Source: an uncultured Collinsella sp.
GTDB lineage: Bacteria; Actinomycetota; Coriobacteriia; Coriobacteriales; Coriobacteriaceae
Length of the DNA: 30,693 nucleotides
Direction: 5' to 3'
Assembly (NCBI GenBank): GCA_902494605.1
Contig: CABUUG010000007.1
Location: 1 to 30,693, forward strand
Shown: positions 23,185-30,559 of the stretch, piece by piece
How the letters are laid out: the number at the start of each line of letters is the position of its first letter
Numbering within the stretch: position 1 is the first letter of the stretch
Made by a program: the position numbers and the translations under genes
Notes under the pieces: model-generated
Seen by the model: the letters and a program-made list of their open reading frames with translations, nothing else
Database searches by the model: none
Told to the model about the DNA's origin: nothing

Positions 23185-24102
23185 ATGTCCAACCATCAGC
23201 ACACGCTTATCATCGACGGCACCTCGGGCATCAGCGGCGACATGACCGTCGCGGCTCTACTCGATCTGGGCGCCAGCGAGGAGCATCTGCGCGAGCAGCT
23301 CGCCACGCTACCAGTCGACGGCTTTGAGATTGCCGTTACACGCGTAAACAAGCATGGCATCGACGCCTGCGACTTTGACGTCCAGCTGGCAGAGGAGCTC
23401 GAGAACCATGATCACGATATGGCCTGGCTCTACGGCAACGAAGCAGCTGCCGAGCACACGCACGAGCATGAGCACCACCATCATGATCATGGCGAGCACG
23501 AACACGAGCACTGCCAGGAGCATGACCATGAGGCCCACGGTCATGGCCACGAGGATCACCATCACGCCCACCACCATCATCACCGTTCTTTGGCGGACGT
23601 CACCGCCATCATCGATGGCTCGCAGCTAAGCGATGGCGCCAAGCGTCGCGCCCTCGCCATTTTTTCCGTACTCGCTGCTGCCGAGGCCAAGGCTCACGGC
23701 AAAACGCCCGAGACCGTCATGTTCCACGAGGTGGGCGCCGTCGATTCCATCGTCGACGTCTGCTCGGTCGCCATCTGCCTCGATGACCTTGGTATTGAGG
23801 ACATCGTGGTCGAGTCGCTCTCCGAGGGCCACGGCACCATTCGCTGCGCCCACGGCCTCATGCCCATTCCCGTCCCTGCTGTCGTCAACCTGTGCCAGGC
23901 GGGCAATATCGCCCTCACGCCCGCGCCGGTCGCCGGCGAGCTCGTGACGCCCACGGGCACCGCCATCGTCACCGCGCTGCGCACGTCCGACCAACTGCCC
24001 TCACGCTACCGCATCGAAGCCGTCGGCTACGGCGCCGGCAAACGCCCCTACGAGGGTTGCTCCGGCACGCTCCGTTGCCTGCTTGTTCATGTGGATGCAT
24101 AG
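23185..24102 (+). CDS. larC: Nickel pincer cofactor biosynthesis protein LarC, first domain only (LarC1)
   Basis: LarC inserts nickel into the pincer cofactor of lactate racemase in a CTP-dependent reaction. This 305-residue protein matches the LarC1 part: IDGTSGISGDM at 10-20, FHEVGAVDSIVDV, PIPVPAVVNL, GELVTPTGTAI and EAVGYGAGKR. A metal-binding insert at 91-133 holds 24 His in 43 residues. The frame ends where the LarC1 domain normally ends, and no LarC2 (CTP-binding) sequence follows in any frame, because the TetR gene starts 2 nt later. In Lactiplantibacillus plantarum LarC1 and LarC2 are joined by a programmed frameshift; here LarC2 must be elsewhere or absent. AAGGAG precedes the ATG. 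Confidence 0.93.
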   Translation: MSNHQHTLIIDGTSGISGDMTVAALLDLGASEEHLREQLATLPVDGFEIAVTRVNKHGIDACDFDVQLAEELENHDHDMAWLYGNEAAAEHTHEHEHHHHDHGEHEHEHCQEHDHEAHGHGHEDHHHAHHHHHRSLADVTAIIDGSQLSDGAKRRALAIFSVLAAAEAKAHGKTPETVMFHEVGAVDSIVDVCSVAICLDDLGIEDIVVESLSEGHGTIRCAHGLMPIPVPAVVNLCQAGNIALTPAPVAGELVTPTGTAIVTALRTSDQLPSRYRIEAVGYGAGKRPYEGCSGTLRCLLVHVDA

Positions 24103-24104
24103 CC

Positions 24105-24644
24105 ATGGATGCCCGCAAAACCAAAAGCCGCACCGCTATTGTCAATGCGTTTTCCGAGCTCCTTCGCGAGAAGGACTACGGCAAGATCACCGTCGGCGAC
24201 ATCATCGCGCGCGCTCACGTAGGCCGCGCGACATTCTACGGCCTCTTCAAGAGCAAAGATGACCTACTGTCCGAGCTCGTGAGCGACATCTGCACCCACG
24301 CCCTCGACGACGATGGCACGCCACTCGACGACCCGCTCGTGCAGGTCGAGCATATCCTCAACAACCTCTGGAAGCGCCGCCAGGGCGTTCGAGCCCTCGT
24401 AGCCGGCGCCGGCTCACGCGTCTTCGCCGACTGCCTCCGCAAGACCATCATGGCCCGAGCAGCCGAAACCGTCCCTACCGACCCAAACGGCCCCGCCGCC
24501 ACCATGGACCGAAGCTTCCTACTACACCACATAGCCTCAAGCTTCGTAGGAATGGTCCAATGGTGGGCCTGGCACAACTTCCAAGCAAATAAGGCCGACG
24601 TAGCCAAAGACTACCTATCAGCCATCAAGCCCCTCTTCGGCTAG
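24105..24644 (+). CDS. TetR/AcrR-family transcriptional regulator
   Basis: A 179-residue regulator. The N-terminal helix-turn-helix (about 28-47, ITVGDIIARAHVGRATFYGLF) is typical of TetR proteins; the C-terminal ligand domain is hydrophobic and does not point to a known ligand. The ATG lies 2 nt after the larC stop and lacks a clear ribosome site, so it is probably translated by coupling. The placement suggests control of the lar genes, in the role played by a CRP-like LarR in lactobacilli. The last third uses A/C-ending codons and is G-poor, leading into the C-rich segment at 24651-24750. Confidence 0.85.
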   Translation: MDARKTKSRTAIVNAFSELLREKDYGKITVGDIIARAHVGRATFYGLFKSKDDLLSELVSDICTHALDDDGTPLDDPLVQVEHILNNLWKRRQGVRALVAGAGSRVFADCLRKTIMARAAETVPTDPNGPAATMDRSFLLHHIASSFVGMVQWWAWHNFQANKADVAKDYLSAIKPLFG

Positions 24645-24650
24645 ACAGAA

Positions 24651-24750
24651 CCCTCATCCCAAAACCCCGCCCCACCAAAAGCGCAACCCATCCCAAAGTG
24701 TCAACAACAGCCCAGCGCCCCTATCAGCAACAAGCCCCTCCCATCCAAAT
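24651..24750 (+). terminator. C-rich, G-poor tract: candidate Rho-dependent terminator
   Basis: By direct count these 100 nt contain 48 C, 10 G, 32 A and 10 T. Such unstructured C-rich RNA just after a stop codon is typical of Rho loading sites. No intrinsic terminator for larB-larC-tetR is seen before the palindrome at 24800. Within the 301-bp gap 24645-24945 this tract and that palindrome are the only features. Confidence 0.45.
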
Positions 24751-24799
24751 TCAGATATATATGTTGGGTTGCTTGCTCGAGCGCAGCAAAGACCCCGCA

Positions 24800-24924
24800 G
24801 CCGTCCGCATGGGGTAACTTCCCAGCGCACCCCGCAGTACTAAAGAGCCCCCGCCGCACGAAGTGCGCTGCGGGGGCTCTTTCCTGTCCGAGGACGCGCT
24901 GGGGAGTTACCCCATGCGGACGGC
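24800..24924. repeat. Nested palindrome, copy 1 (includes probable larD terminator)
   Basis: Outer arms 24800-24828 and 24896-24924 pair over 29 bp with one G-T wobble. Inside, AAAGAGCCCCCGC (24842-24854) pairs perfectly with 24870-24882. The loop carries CGCACGAAGTGCG, itself a small hairpin. Left and right junctions contain CCGCAGTAC and TGTCCGAGGACG. Copy 2 at 27341-27467 keeps the loop and junction sequences but has different stem sequences. The inner hairpin could terminate larD (minus) 64 bp past its stop. Confidence 0.85.
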
Positions 24925-24945
24925 GGACAACTATGTAGCCTCAGA

Positions 24946-25677
24946 CTAGAACATGCCCAAGAAACCATGCACAAACAGCGCGGCCAGAGCGGCACCGACA
25001 AACGGAGCGATGCCAGGAACAAGCAGGCCGTACTTCCAGTTGTTGTCAGCCTTGTTCTTGATCGGCAGCACCTGATAAGCCATGCGAGGACCAAGGTCAC
25101 GAGCCTGGTTCATGGCGAAGCCGGTGATGCCGCCCATGCCCATGCCAACGGCCCAAACGATCAGGCCGACGCAGATGGCGAGCATCAGAACGTTCTCGCC
25201 GGCGCGGCTAGCGGCAGCAAGGATGGCGCTGATGAACACAAAGGTGCAGATAGCCTCGCAGAAGAAGTTACGGGCATAGTTCGTGCCCTCGGTGGTGGGG
25301 TTGGTCGAGAAGATGTTGCGCTGGGCAATGGGGTCGACGACGCCCTCGGAAGCCTTGAACTCATCGGCATACATAAGCCAAGCGATTACGGCGCCCACAA
25401 AGCCGCCGAGCATATCGGCAATCATGAAGGGGATGCAGCTGCTCCACGGCACCAGGCCTACGATGCACTGGGCAAGCACCATAGCCGGGTTCATGCACAC
25501 GGCGCCGCCAAAGACAAACAGGCAGACCGAGATGCCAAAAGACCAAGTGGTGATGGCAAACATATGGCCGGAGCCCTGATACTTGGTGCCCTTGAGCACG
25601 GAATCGCAGTGCACGCCCACGCCAAAGATGATCATGAGGGCCGTTGCGCCGAATTCGCAAAGGAGTTTGGTAAGCAT
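24946..25677 (-). CDS. larD: Aquaporin-family lactate channel LarD
   Basis: A MIP-family channel of 243 residues with six membrane segments. The first pore motif is NPA at 63-65 (VCMNPAMV); the second is NQA at 190-192 within GFAMNQARDLGPR, so Pro is replaced by Gln. LarD of lactobacilli is a D/L-lactate facilitator encoded with larA; position 49 bp after larA on the same strand supports the same role here. A plain glycerol facilitator is the alternative. AAGG precedes the ATG. The downstream hairpin inside 24800-24924 is its likely terminator. Confidence 0.85.
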   Translation of the reverse strand: MLTKLLCEFGATALMIIFGVGVHCDSVLKGTKYQGSGHMFAITTWSFGISVCLFVFGGAVCMNPAMVLAQCIVGLVPWSSCIPFMIADMLGGFVGAVIAWLMYADEFKASEGVVDPIAQRNIFSTNPTTEGTNYARNFFCEAICTFVFISAILAAASRAGENVLMLAICVGLIVWAVGMGMGGITGFAMNQARDLGPRMAYQVLPIKNKADNNWKYGLLVPGIAPFVGAALAALFVHGFLGMF

Positions 25678-25726
25678 AAAACCTTATCTTTCTTGTCGGT
25701 TATAAACGATTCGTTTAGGCCGCGCG

Positions 25727-27004
25727 CTAGTGCTGAGCGACGACAACGCCCAGGCCATCGGGAATGACGGCCACCTTGGCATCGGCACCCTTCATCTCAA
25801 AGGCTAGCTTGAGCGCCTCCTCGAGGGTGTTGACCGGCGTCATGTGCATATCCTTAATCATCTGGTGATCGCACAGGTCGGTAACCATAATCACAGGGTG
25901 ATGTGCCAGGATGCGGGCGAAAATCTGGCTCGTCCACTGATCGGGCAGGGTCTCGTCCTTGGGACGATCGATGCAGGCACGCTCAAACTCCGCCGGATCG
26001 TTGTCGGCGATGTTGTGATAGAAGCCCTCGCCACCGTGACCGTCGGCACAACCGGCAACGTCGATAATCACACCGCCCTCGGGAAGCGTGGCCTCGGCAG
26101 AGCACATGCCCTTCACGGCCTGGTAGATGTTCTGGTCGAGCGGGTAGCCGCCGTTGGTGGTGATGGCGATCTCGCACTCAACGGGCTCAACGCCGGCAAG
26201 GCTCTTCACGAACTCGCAGCCAGCCTCGTGCGCCTTGTGGATGTCACCGGCGAAGGAGCCGATGACCTCATGCTTGCCGTTGAGCACCACGTTCAGCACA
26301 AAGGCAAGGTGAGCCATCTCGGCAGCGGCAAACATGTCCTCGCTCACGTGATTGTGGCAAAGGTTGCCGGCACGCGAATGAGAATCGTTCACAAACTGGC
26401 CGTTGTGGTTGTACATGATAGTCTTGTAGCTGGCGATGCCAGGCAGGACGGACTTGCGGCTGCCGGAGAAACCAGCAAAGAAGTGCGGCTCAATAAAGCC
26501 CTCGGCAAGCAGCAGATCGCAATCGACGGCAATCTTGTTGATGATGCACTCGCCACCAGAAGGCAGGGTGCCGATCTTTTTCATCATGCTGTCGTCAGTC
26601 GCGACGTGCATAACGATTTCCTCGTTGGCAACGATCTCCTCGCCGTACTTGTTGACGAGCTCCTCGTGCGTCGACGGACGATGCATACCCGTAGCAACCA
26701 GAATGCGAACGCGCGCTTCAGGCGCAGCGGAATGGATGTGATGCAGCAGAATAGGCATCGTCACACGCGAGGGAACGGGGCGCGTATGGTCGGAGCTAAT
26801 GATGACAATATCCTTTTTGCCAGCACAAAGCTCCTCGAGCGAAGGCGAGCCATAAGGGTTGGCAAGCGACTCCTCTACCAGCTCTTCCTGCGATTTCGTG
26901 GTCTTAAACTCGTTTTGATGACCTTCCATCACACCCGCGAAGTTCTTATCCTCGAGCTCCAGATGCAACGTCTTGCGGTCAAACGGCAGTTCACATTCAA
27001 ACAA
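25727..27004 (-). CDS. larA: Nickel-dependent lactate racemase LarA
   Basis: LarA interconverts D- and L-lactate using a nickel-pincer nucleotide bound to a lysine. The 425-residue form aligns from end to end with the L. plantarum enzyme (424). It has the cofactor lysine K184 in FSGSRKSVLPGI, the nickel ligand H200 in IMYNHNGQF, and the catalytic histidines in GMHRPSTHEE and EPHFFAG. I place the start at TTG 27004 because AAAGGAAGAGGG lies 9 nt before it and the family begins there; a frame to 27145 is open but unsupported. larD follows on the same strand. The maturation genes larB and larC are on the opposite strand 2 kb away. Confidence 0.94.
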   Translation of the reverse strand: MFECELPFDRKTLHLELEDKNFAGVMEGHQNEFKTTKSQEELVEESLANPYGSPSLEELCAGKKDIVIISSDHTRPVPSRVTMPILLHHIHSAAPEARVRILVATGMHRPSTHEELVNKYGEEIVANEEIVMHVATDDSMMKKIGTLPSGGECIINKIAVDCDLLLAEGFIEPHFFAGFSGSRKSVLPGIASYKTIMYNHNGQFVNDSHSRAGNLCHNHVSEDMFAAAEMAHLAFVLNVVLNGKHEVIGSFAGDIHKAHEAGCEFVKSLAGVEPVECEIAITTNGGYPLDQNIYQAVKGMCSAEATLPEGGVIIDVAGCADGHGGEGFYHNIADNDPAEFERACIDRPKDETLPDQWTSQIFARILAHHPVIMVTDLCDHQMIKDMHMTPVNTLEEALKLAFEMKGADAKVAVIPDGLGVVVAQH

Positions 27005-27132
27005 TGACGAGCGCCCTCTTCCTTTCAACTGACACACTAGATAAACCGTTGGAAGGATACGCCGCTCACCGAAAAACTCCACCGTCCACCGACTCATTAA
27101 CACAACGTTCATATTTGACCCACAACAAAACA

Positions 27133-27158
27133 GCCGCGATCCCAAACGGGACCGCGGC
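27133..27158 (-). terminator. Hairpin upstream of larA (terminator or attenuator)
   Basis: GCCGCGATCCC (27133-27143) pairs with 27148-27158 around AAAC with one mismatch; the minus strand continues TGTTTTGTTG. It lies 129 bp before the larA start, so it could stop read-through from ppc or attenuate larA. Confidence 0.55.
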
Positions 27159-27177
27159 CGCTACAGTCGTAAGGCGA

Positions 27178-27392
27178 GAAGCGCGCCATCCTTCTCCTCA
27201 GCTTTAATCCCAGAAGACCGAGGACGAAGGGACCCGATAGGTTTCCCTCTGAATGCATTCCGCAGCACGAAGCCCTTTCCAAACGCGCGAAGCGCGCCAT
27301 TATTCCCCCAGCAGTAATCCGCTGAAGACCGGACATCGCAGGGCCCGCCATAGGTTTACTTTTAGGCACACTCCGCAGGACGCAAGAAGCCC
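27178..27392. repeat. Two degenerate tandem units, about 111-113 bp apart
   Basis: Unit A (from 27178) and unit B (from 27289) share GAAGCGCGCCAT, GAAGACCG (27213 and 27324), ATAGGTTT (27237 and 27350) and CCGCAG (27260 and 27373) at constant offsets. Unit B runs into the left half of nested palindrome copy 2. With the hairpin at 27133 and that palindrome they fill the 484-bp gap between larA and ppc, where no gene is visible. Confidence 0.6.
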
Positions 27393-27467
27393 TCGCCGCA
27401 CGAAGTGCGCAGCGAGGGCTTCTTGCATGTCCGAGGACGTGCCTAAAAGTAAACTGATGGCGGGCCC
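27341..27467. repeat. Nested palindrome, copy 2, 3' of ppc
   Basis: Outer arms 27341-27369 and 27439-27467 pair at 27 of 29 positions. The inner stem GCAAGAAGCCCTCGC (27382-27396) pairs perfectly with 27412-27426. The loop CGCACGAAGTGCGCA and junctions CCGCAGGAC and TGTCCGAGGACG match copy 1 at 24800-24924, while the stems do not. GGAC (27378-27381) and GTCC (27429-27432) can prolong the inner stem. It is 22 bp past the ppc stop and may end its transcription. Confidence 0.85.
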
Positions 27468-27488
27468 GGACGACTACAGGGCTATCGA

Positions 27489-30314
27489 TTACCCCGTGTT
27501 TTGCAGTCCTGCCGAGACGCCGGTCACAGTCGAAAGAATCAGGCTCATGTACTCAGCTTTCTTCTCCTCTGCCATCTCGTCCTGGTTCATACGCACCTCG
27601 CGAAGGGCGCGGACCTGGGCGATGGACAGGGCGTCGACGTAGGGGTTGCGCACGCGGACAGCGCAGCCGAGCACGCGGCGGCGCTGCAGCGGCCACTCGT
27701 CACCGACGATGGCAAGGACCCACTTACGCGTGAGCTGCATCTCAGTGAAGACCTTCTCGGACAGATCCTGGCGATCGCCCAGGTGCAGGTACATCTTGGC
27801 GATGCGCTGGTCGGTCTTGGCGATCGACATCTCGATGTTGTCGATAAAGGTGCGGAAGAACGGCCACTCCTGGTAGGCAGCCTTAAGCTGGTCCAGATCG
27901 CCAAACTGCTCGCACGCGGTGCCCAGGCCGTACCAAGCGGCCAGGTTAATGCGTGCCTGGCTCCAGCTGAAGATCCACGGAATGGTACGCAGGTCGTCGA
28001 GCGACTTGGCGCCCAGGCCGCGCTTGGCGGGACGCGAGCCGATCGGCAGCAGACCGACCTCGGTCAACGGCGTCACGGTCGAGAACCACGGTGTAAAGTC
28101 CTCGGTGTTCAGCAGGTCCAGATAGCGCTCGTGGCTTGCGGCGTTGAGCTTCTCGGCCATATCCCAGAACTTCTGCGTGGTCTCGGTGTTGGTCTTCTCG
28201 ACACTCGGGGCCGACTGCAAAAGCGTTGCGGCGGCAACGGACTCAACATGGCGCTGAGCCAGCGTGCGGTTGCCGTAACGGGCAAAGATGACCTCGCCCT
28301 GCTCGGTGAGCTTAAAGAAGCAGTTGACCGAACCCTTGGGCTGCGCCAGCACGGCCTTGTTGGCCGGGCCGCCGCCACGGCCCACGGCACCGCCGCGACC
28401 GTGCATGAGCACCAGGTCGATATCGTTCTTCTCGGCCCACTTGGCAATGCGCTCCTGCGCGGAGTGCAGCGCGAGCATGGCCGTGGTAGGACCGGCATCC
28501 TTGGAGGAGTCGGAATAGCCCAGCATGACCTCCATGCGGCGGTTGGTCTGGGCAAGGCGCTTCTGCACCACGGGCAGCGTAAGCATCTGGTCGAGCACGT
28601 CAACGCAGCCCTCGAGGTCCTCGAGCTGCTCGAACAGCGGGATCACGTCAAGCTCGGGGACATCCTCCTCATGTGCAAAGGACAGGTGGGCAAGCTCAAA
28701 GACGTCGGCCACATGCTGGGCACTCTTGGTGAACGAGATGATGTAGCGGTGCGCCATCTTCTTGCCGTAGCGCTTTTGGATGGAGCCGATAGCGCGGAAG
28801 GTATCGATAACCTCGCGCGTCATGGGCTGCAGATCGCCATGGATACCGTTCTCGTGGATATCCTTGAGGGCGCAGGCGTGCACCACGGAGTGCTGACGGA
28901 ACTCCATCTCGACCATATGGAAGCCGAAGGACTCGACCTGCCAGATGATGGTCTGGACCGGGCCGTAGGCAGCACGGACGGCACCGCAGGCGGCCAGGGA
29001 GCGCTGAACGACACGCAGGTCATCCAGGAACTCATCGGCGCTGTGGTACATGGTGTCGGTGATGCGACGCACGGTGGCGTTCAGGCGGTCGGCCATGACG
29101 AGCATGACGGCGCGATGCGGCTCGTGCTCGGAGATCAGCTCGGCACGTGCAGTGTACTGGGTGCTCATCTCGACCTGATGGTTCCACAGGTTGATGAGCT
29201 CGGCAGACGGCTTGCTGTAGGTGGCCTCGAGCGTCAGGTTGCGGCCGATGCGGCGGCACTTGTCCTCGAGCTTGAGCACCATGTGCGTAAAGTACTTGGC
29301 GGCGACCTCGCGGCTCACCTTGGCGGTGACGTTGGGGTTGCCGTCACGGTCGGAGCCGATCCAGCTGCCGGGATGGAAGAATGCCGGGCACAGCGGCGGC
29401 ACGGTACCGGCCTTATCGCCCAGCACCCAGTCGTCAAAACGACGATAGATGACGGGGATAACGTCGAACAGCGTGTTATCGAAGATGTCGATGATGGTAT
29501 CGGCTTCCTCGACCGGCGTGGGCTTCTTCAACGCGATGGGGCTCGTGCGTACCAGGGCGTCGATCTCCTGCAGCATATGGCGCTCGTTCTCCACCAGGTC
29601 GGAGCCGCCCAGACGCGGACGCTCCTCCAGCAGGTTGGAGATACGGCGAATCTTGCCCTCGACGGCCTTGCGACGGGCCTCGGTGGGATGTGCGGTAAAG
29701 ACAGGGTGGAACTCAAGCTTGCCGAGCAGCTCGTTGGCACCCTCGACACCCATCTCGTTTACCAACTGGTGATAGGCGACGGTGAGTTCGTTGGCGGGAT
29801 CGACCTCGGTATCGGTCGATGCGCCGGCCTCGCGCTCACGCAGCTGCGCAACACGGTAGTTCTCCTCCGACAGGTTAGCCAGATGGAAGAAGCTCGTAAA
29901 GGCGCGGACGATAACCTGCTGCTTATCGAGCGGCAGGCTGTCGATCAGATCAACGACTTCACGAAACGCCACGGCGGTGGGCTCGTCGGCAGTGGGCACG
30001 CCCTGCTCGTCAACGGACTCGTCGGCAGCGCGGCTACCGGGGTTGCCAGCATTGGCCACAATCTCGGCTGTCAAAATCTTGTCGAACAGGTCCGCGATCT
30101 CGGGATCATACTCGCTAAGCACACGGCGCTCCAGGCGCAAGAACAGCGCCAGATTGTCGCGCAGCTCCTCGGGGATCTCGATCTCGGCGAGACGCTCCTT
30201 GGATTCGGCATTCGAGCCGATTCGGTTAACGAGGCGGTTGACCACGGCAGCGACACGCGCCGCGGCTTCGGGTACAGACTGGTTGCTTAGGTTCTCAGCC
30301 ACGTTTCCTCCCAT
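27489..30314 (-). CDS. ppc: Phosphoenolpyruvate carboxylase
   Basis: PEPC adds bicarbonate to PEP to form oxaloacetate. The 941-residue product has FTAHPTEARRKAV with the catalytic His, GSDRDGNPNVT, MLGYSDSSKDAG, the HGRGGAVGRGGGP loop, PWIFSWSQARINL and the invariant C-terminal QNTG. It is longer than the E. coli enzyme (883), mostly near the N-terminus. The exact start is uncertain: ATG 30314 has AAGGAGG only 1 nt away, while GTG 30302 has GGGAGG 4 nt away. It probably feeds succinate or aspartate formation. It is transcribed alone, from a promoter at 30347-30375. Confidence 0.96.
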   Translation of the reverse strand: MGGNVAENLSNQSVPEAAARVAAVVNRLVNRIGSNAESKERLAEIEIPEELRDNLALFLRLERRVLSEYDPEIADLFDKILTAEIVANAGNPGSRAADESVDEQGVPTADEPTAVAFREVVDLIDSLPLDKQQVIVRAFTSFFHLANLSEENYRVAQLREREAGASTDTEVDPANELTVAYHQLVNEMGVEGANELLGKLEFHPVFTAHPTEARRKAVEGKIRRISNLLEERPRLGGSDLVENERHMLQEIDALVRTSPIALKKPTPVEEADTIIDIFDNTLFDVIPVIYRRFDDWVLGDKAGTVPPLCPAFFHPGSWIGSDRDGNPNVTAKVSREVAAKYFTHMVLKLEDKCRRIGRNLTLEATYSKPSAELINLWNHQVEMSTQYTARAELISEHEPHRAVMLVMADRLNATVRRITDTMYHSADEFLDDLRVVQRSLAACGAVRAAYGPVQTIIWQVESFGFHMVEMEFRQHSVVHACALKDIHENGIHGDLQPMTREVIDTFRAIGSIQKRYGKKMAHRYIISFTKSAQHVADVFELAHLSFAHEEDVPELDVIPLFEQLEDLEGCVDVLDQMLTLPVVQKRLAQTNRRMEVMLGYSDSSKDAGPTTAMLALHSAQERIAKWAEKNDIDLVLMHGRGGAVGRGGGPANKAVLAQPKGSVNCFFKLTEQGEVIFARYGNRTLAQRHVESVAAATLLQSAPSVEKTNTETTQKFWDMAEKLNAASHERYLDLLNTEDFTPWFSTVTPLTEVGLLPIGSRPAKRGLGAKSLDDLRTIPWIFSWSQARINLAAWYGLGTACEQFGDLDQLKAAYQEWPFFRTFIDNIEMSIAKTDQRIAKMYLHLGDRQDLSEKVFTEMQLTRKWVLAIVGDEWPLQRRRVLGCAVRVRNPYVDALSIAQVRALREVRMNQDEMAEEKKAEYMSLILSTVTGVSAGLQNTG

Positions 30315-30346
30315 TCCTCCTTCTATGCACGTAACATGCGGTATTT

Positions 30347-30375
30347 ATTATAGGCACTCGGCAAAAACTTTCGAA
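30347..30375 (-). promoter_or_regulatory. Predicted ppc promoter
   Basis: A perfect TATAAT on the minus strand (30352-30347) with TTCGAA (30375-30370) as a weak -35 at 17-nt spacing, about 33 bp upstream of ppc. Confidence 0.6.
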
Positions 30376-30466
30376 GCTGATTGCGCTTTACCACACAAAA
30401 GTATTTTCTGCATTGCAAGGCTTTTTGCCCCAAATGGTCGTATTTCTCGGTGGACGGCATATGCAA

Positions 30467-30502
30467 ACGGGGGCATTCCGCATAAATGCGAAACACCCCC
30501 GT
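30467..30502 (-). terminator. Probable terminator of hisS
   Basis: ACGGGGG (30467-30473) pairs with CCCCCGT (30496-30502); inside, CGCAT/ATGCG (30479-30490) forms a second stem. The T-run after it is short (TTTG). It lies 58 bp past the hisS stop. Confidence 0.6.
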
Positions 30503-30559
30503 AACAATCGCTCTCCATGAGCAGGGCACGTTAGCAGGCCCGCAGCTCAAAAAGATACG

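Noticed and set aside
23450..23583. CAC/CAT-rich stretch as a DNA tandem repeat or CRISPR-like array
   Set aside because: It is the His-rich coding insert of larC; there are no regular repeat and spacer units.
23892..24104. Upstream extension of the TetR gene, or a LarC-TetR fusion by -1 frameshifting
   Set aside because: The extension overlaps the conserved end of larC in another frame. I see no slippery heptamer at the larC end, and a fusion would make no functional sense; the ATG at 24105 fits the TetR family.
27501..30290. 929-codon plus-strand frame opposite ppc
   Set aside because: Mirror of the PEP carboxylase gene; low-complexity composition and no start signal.
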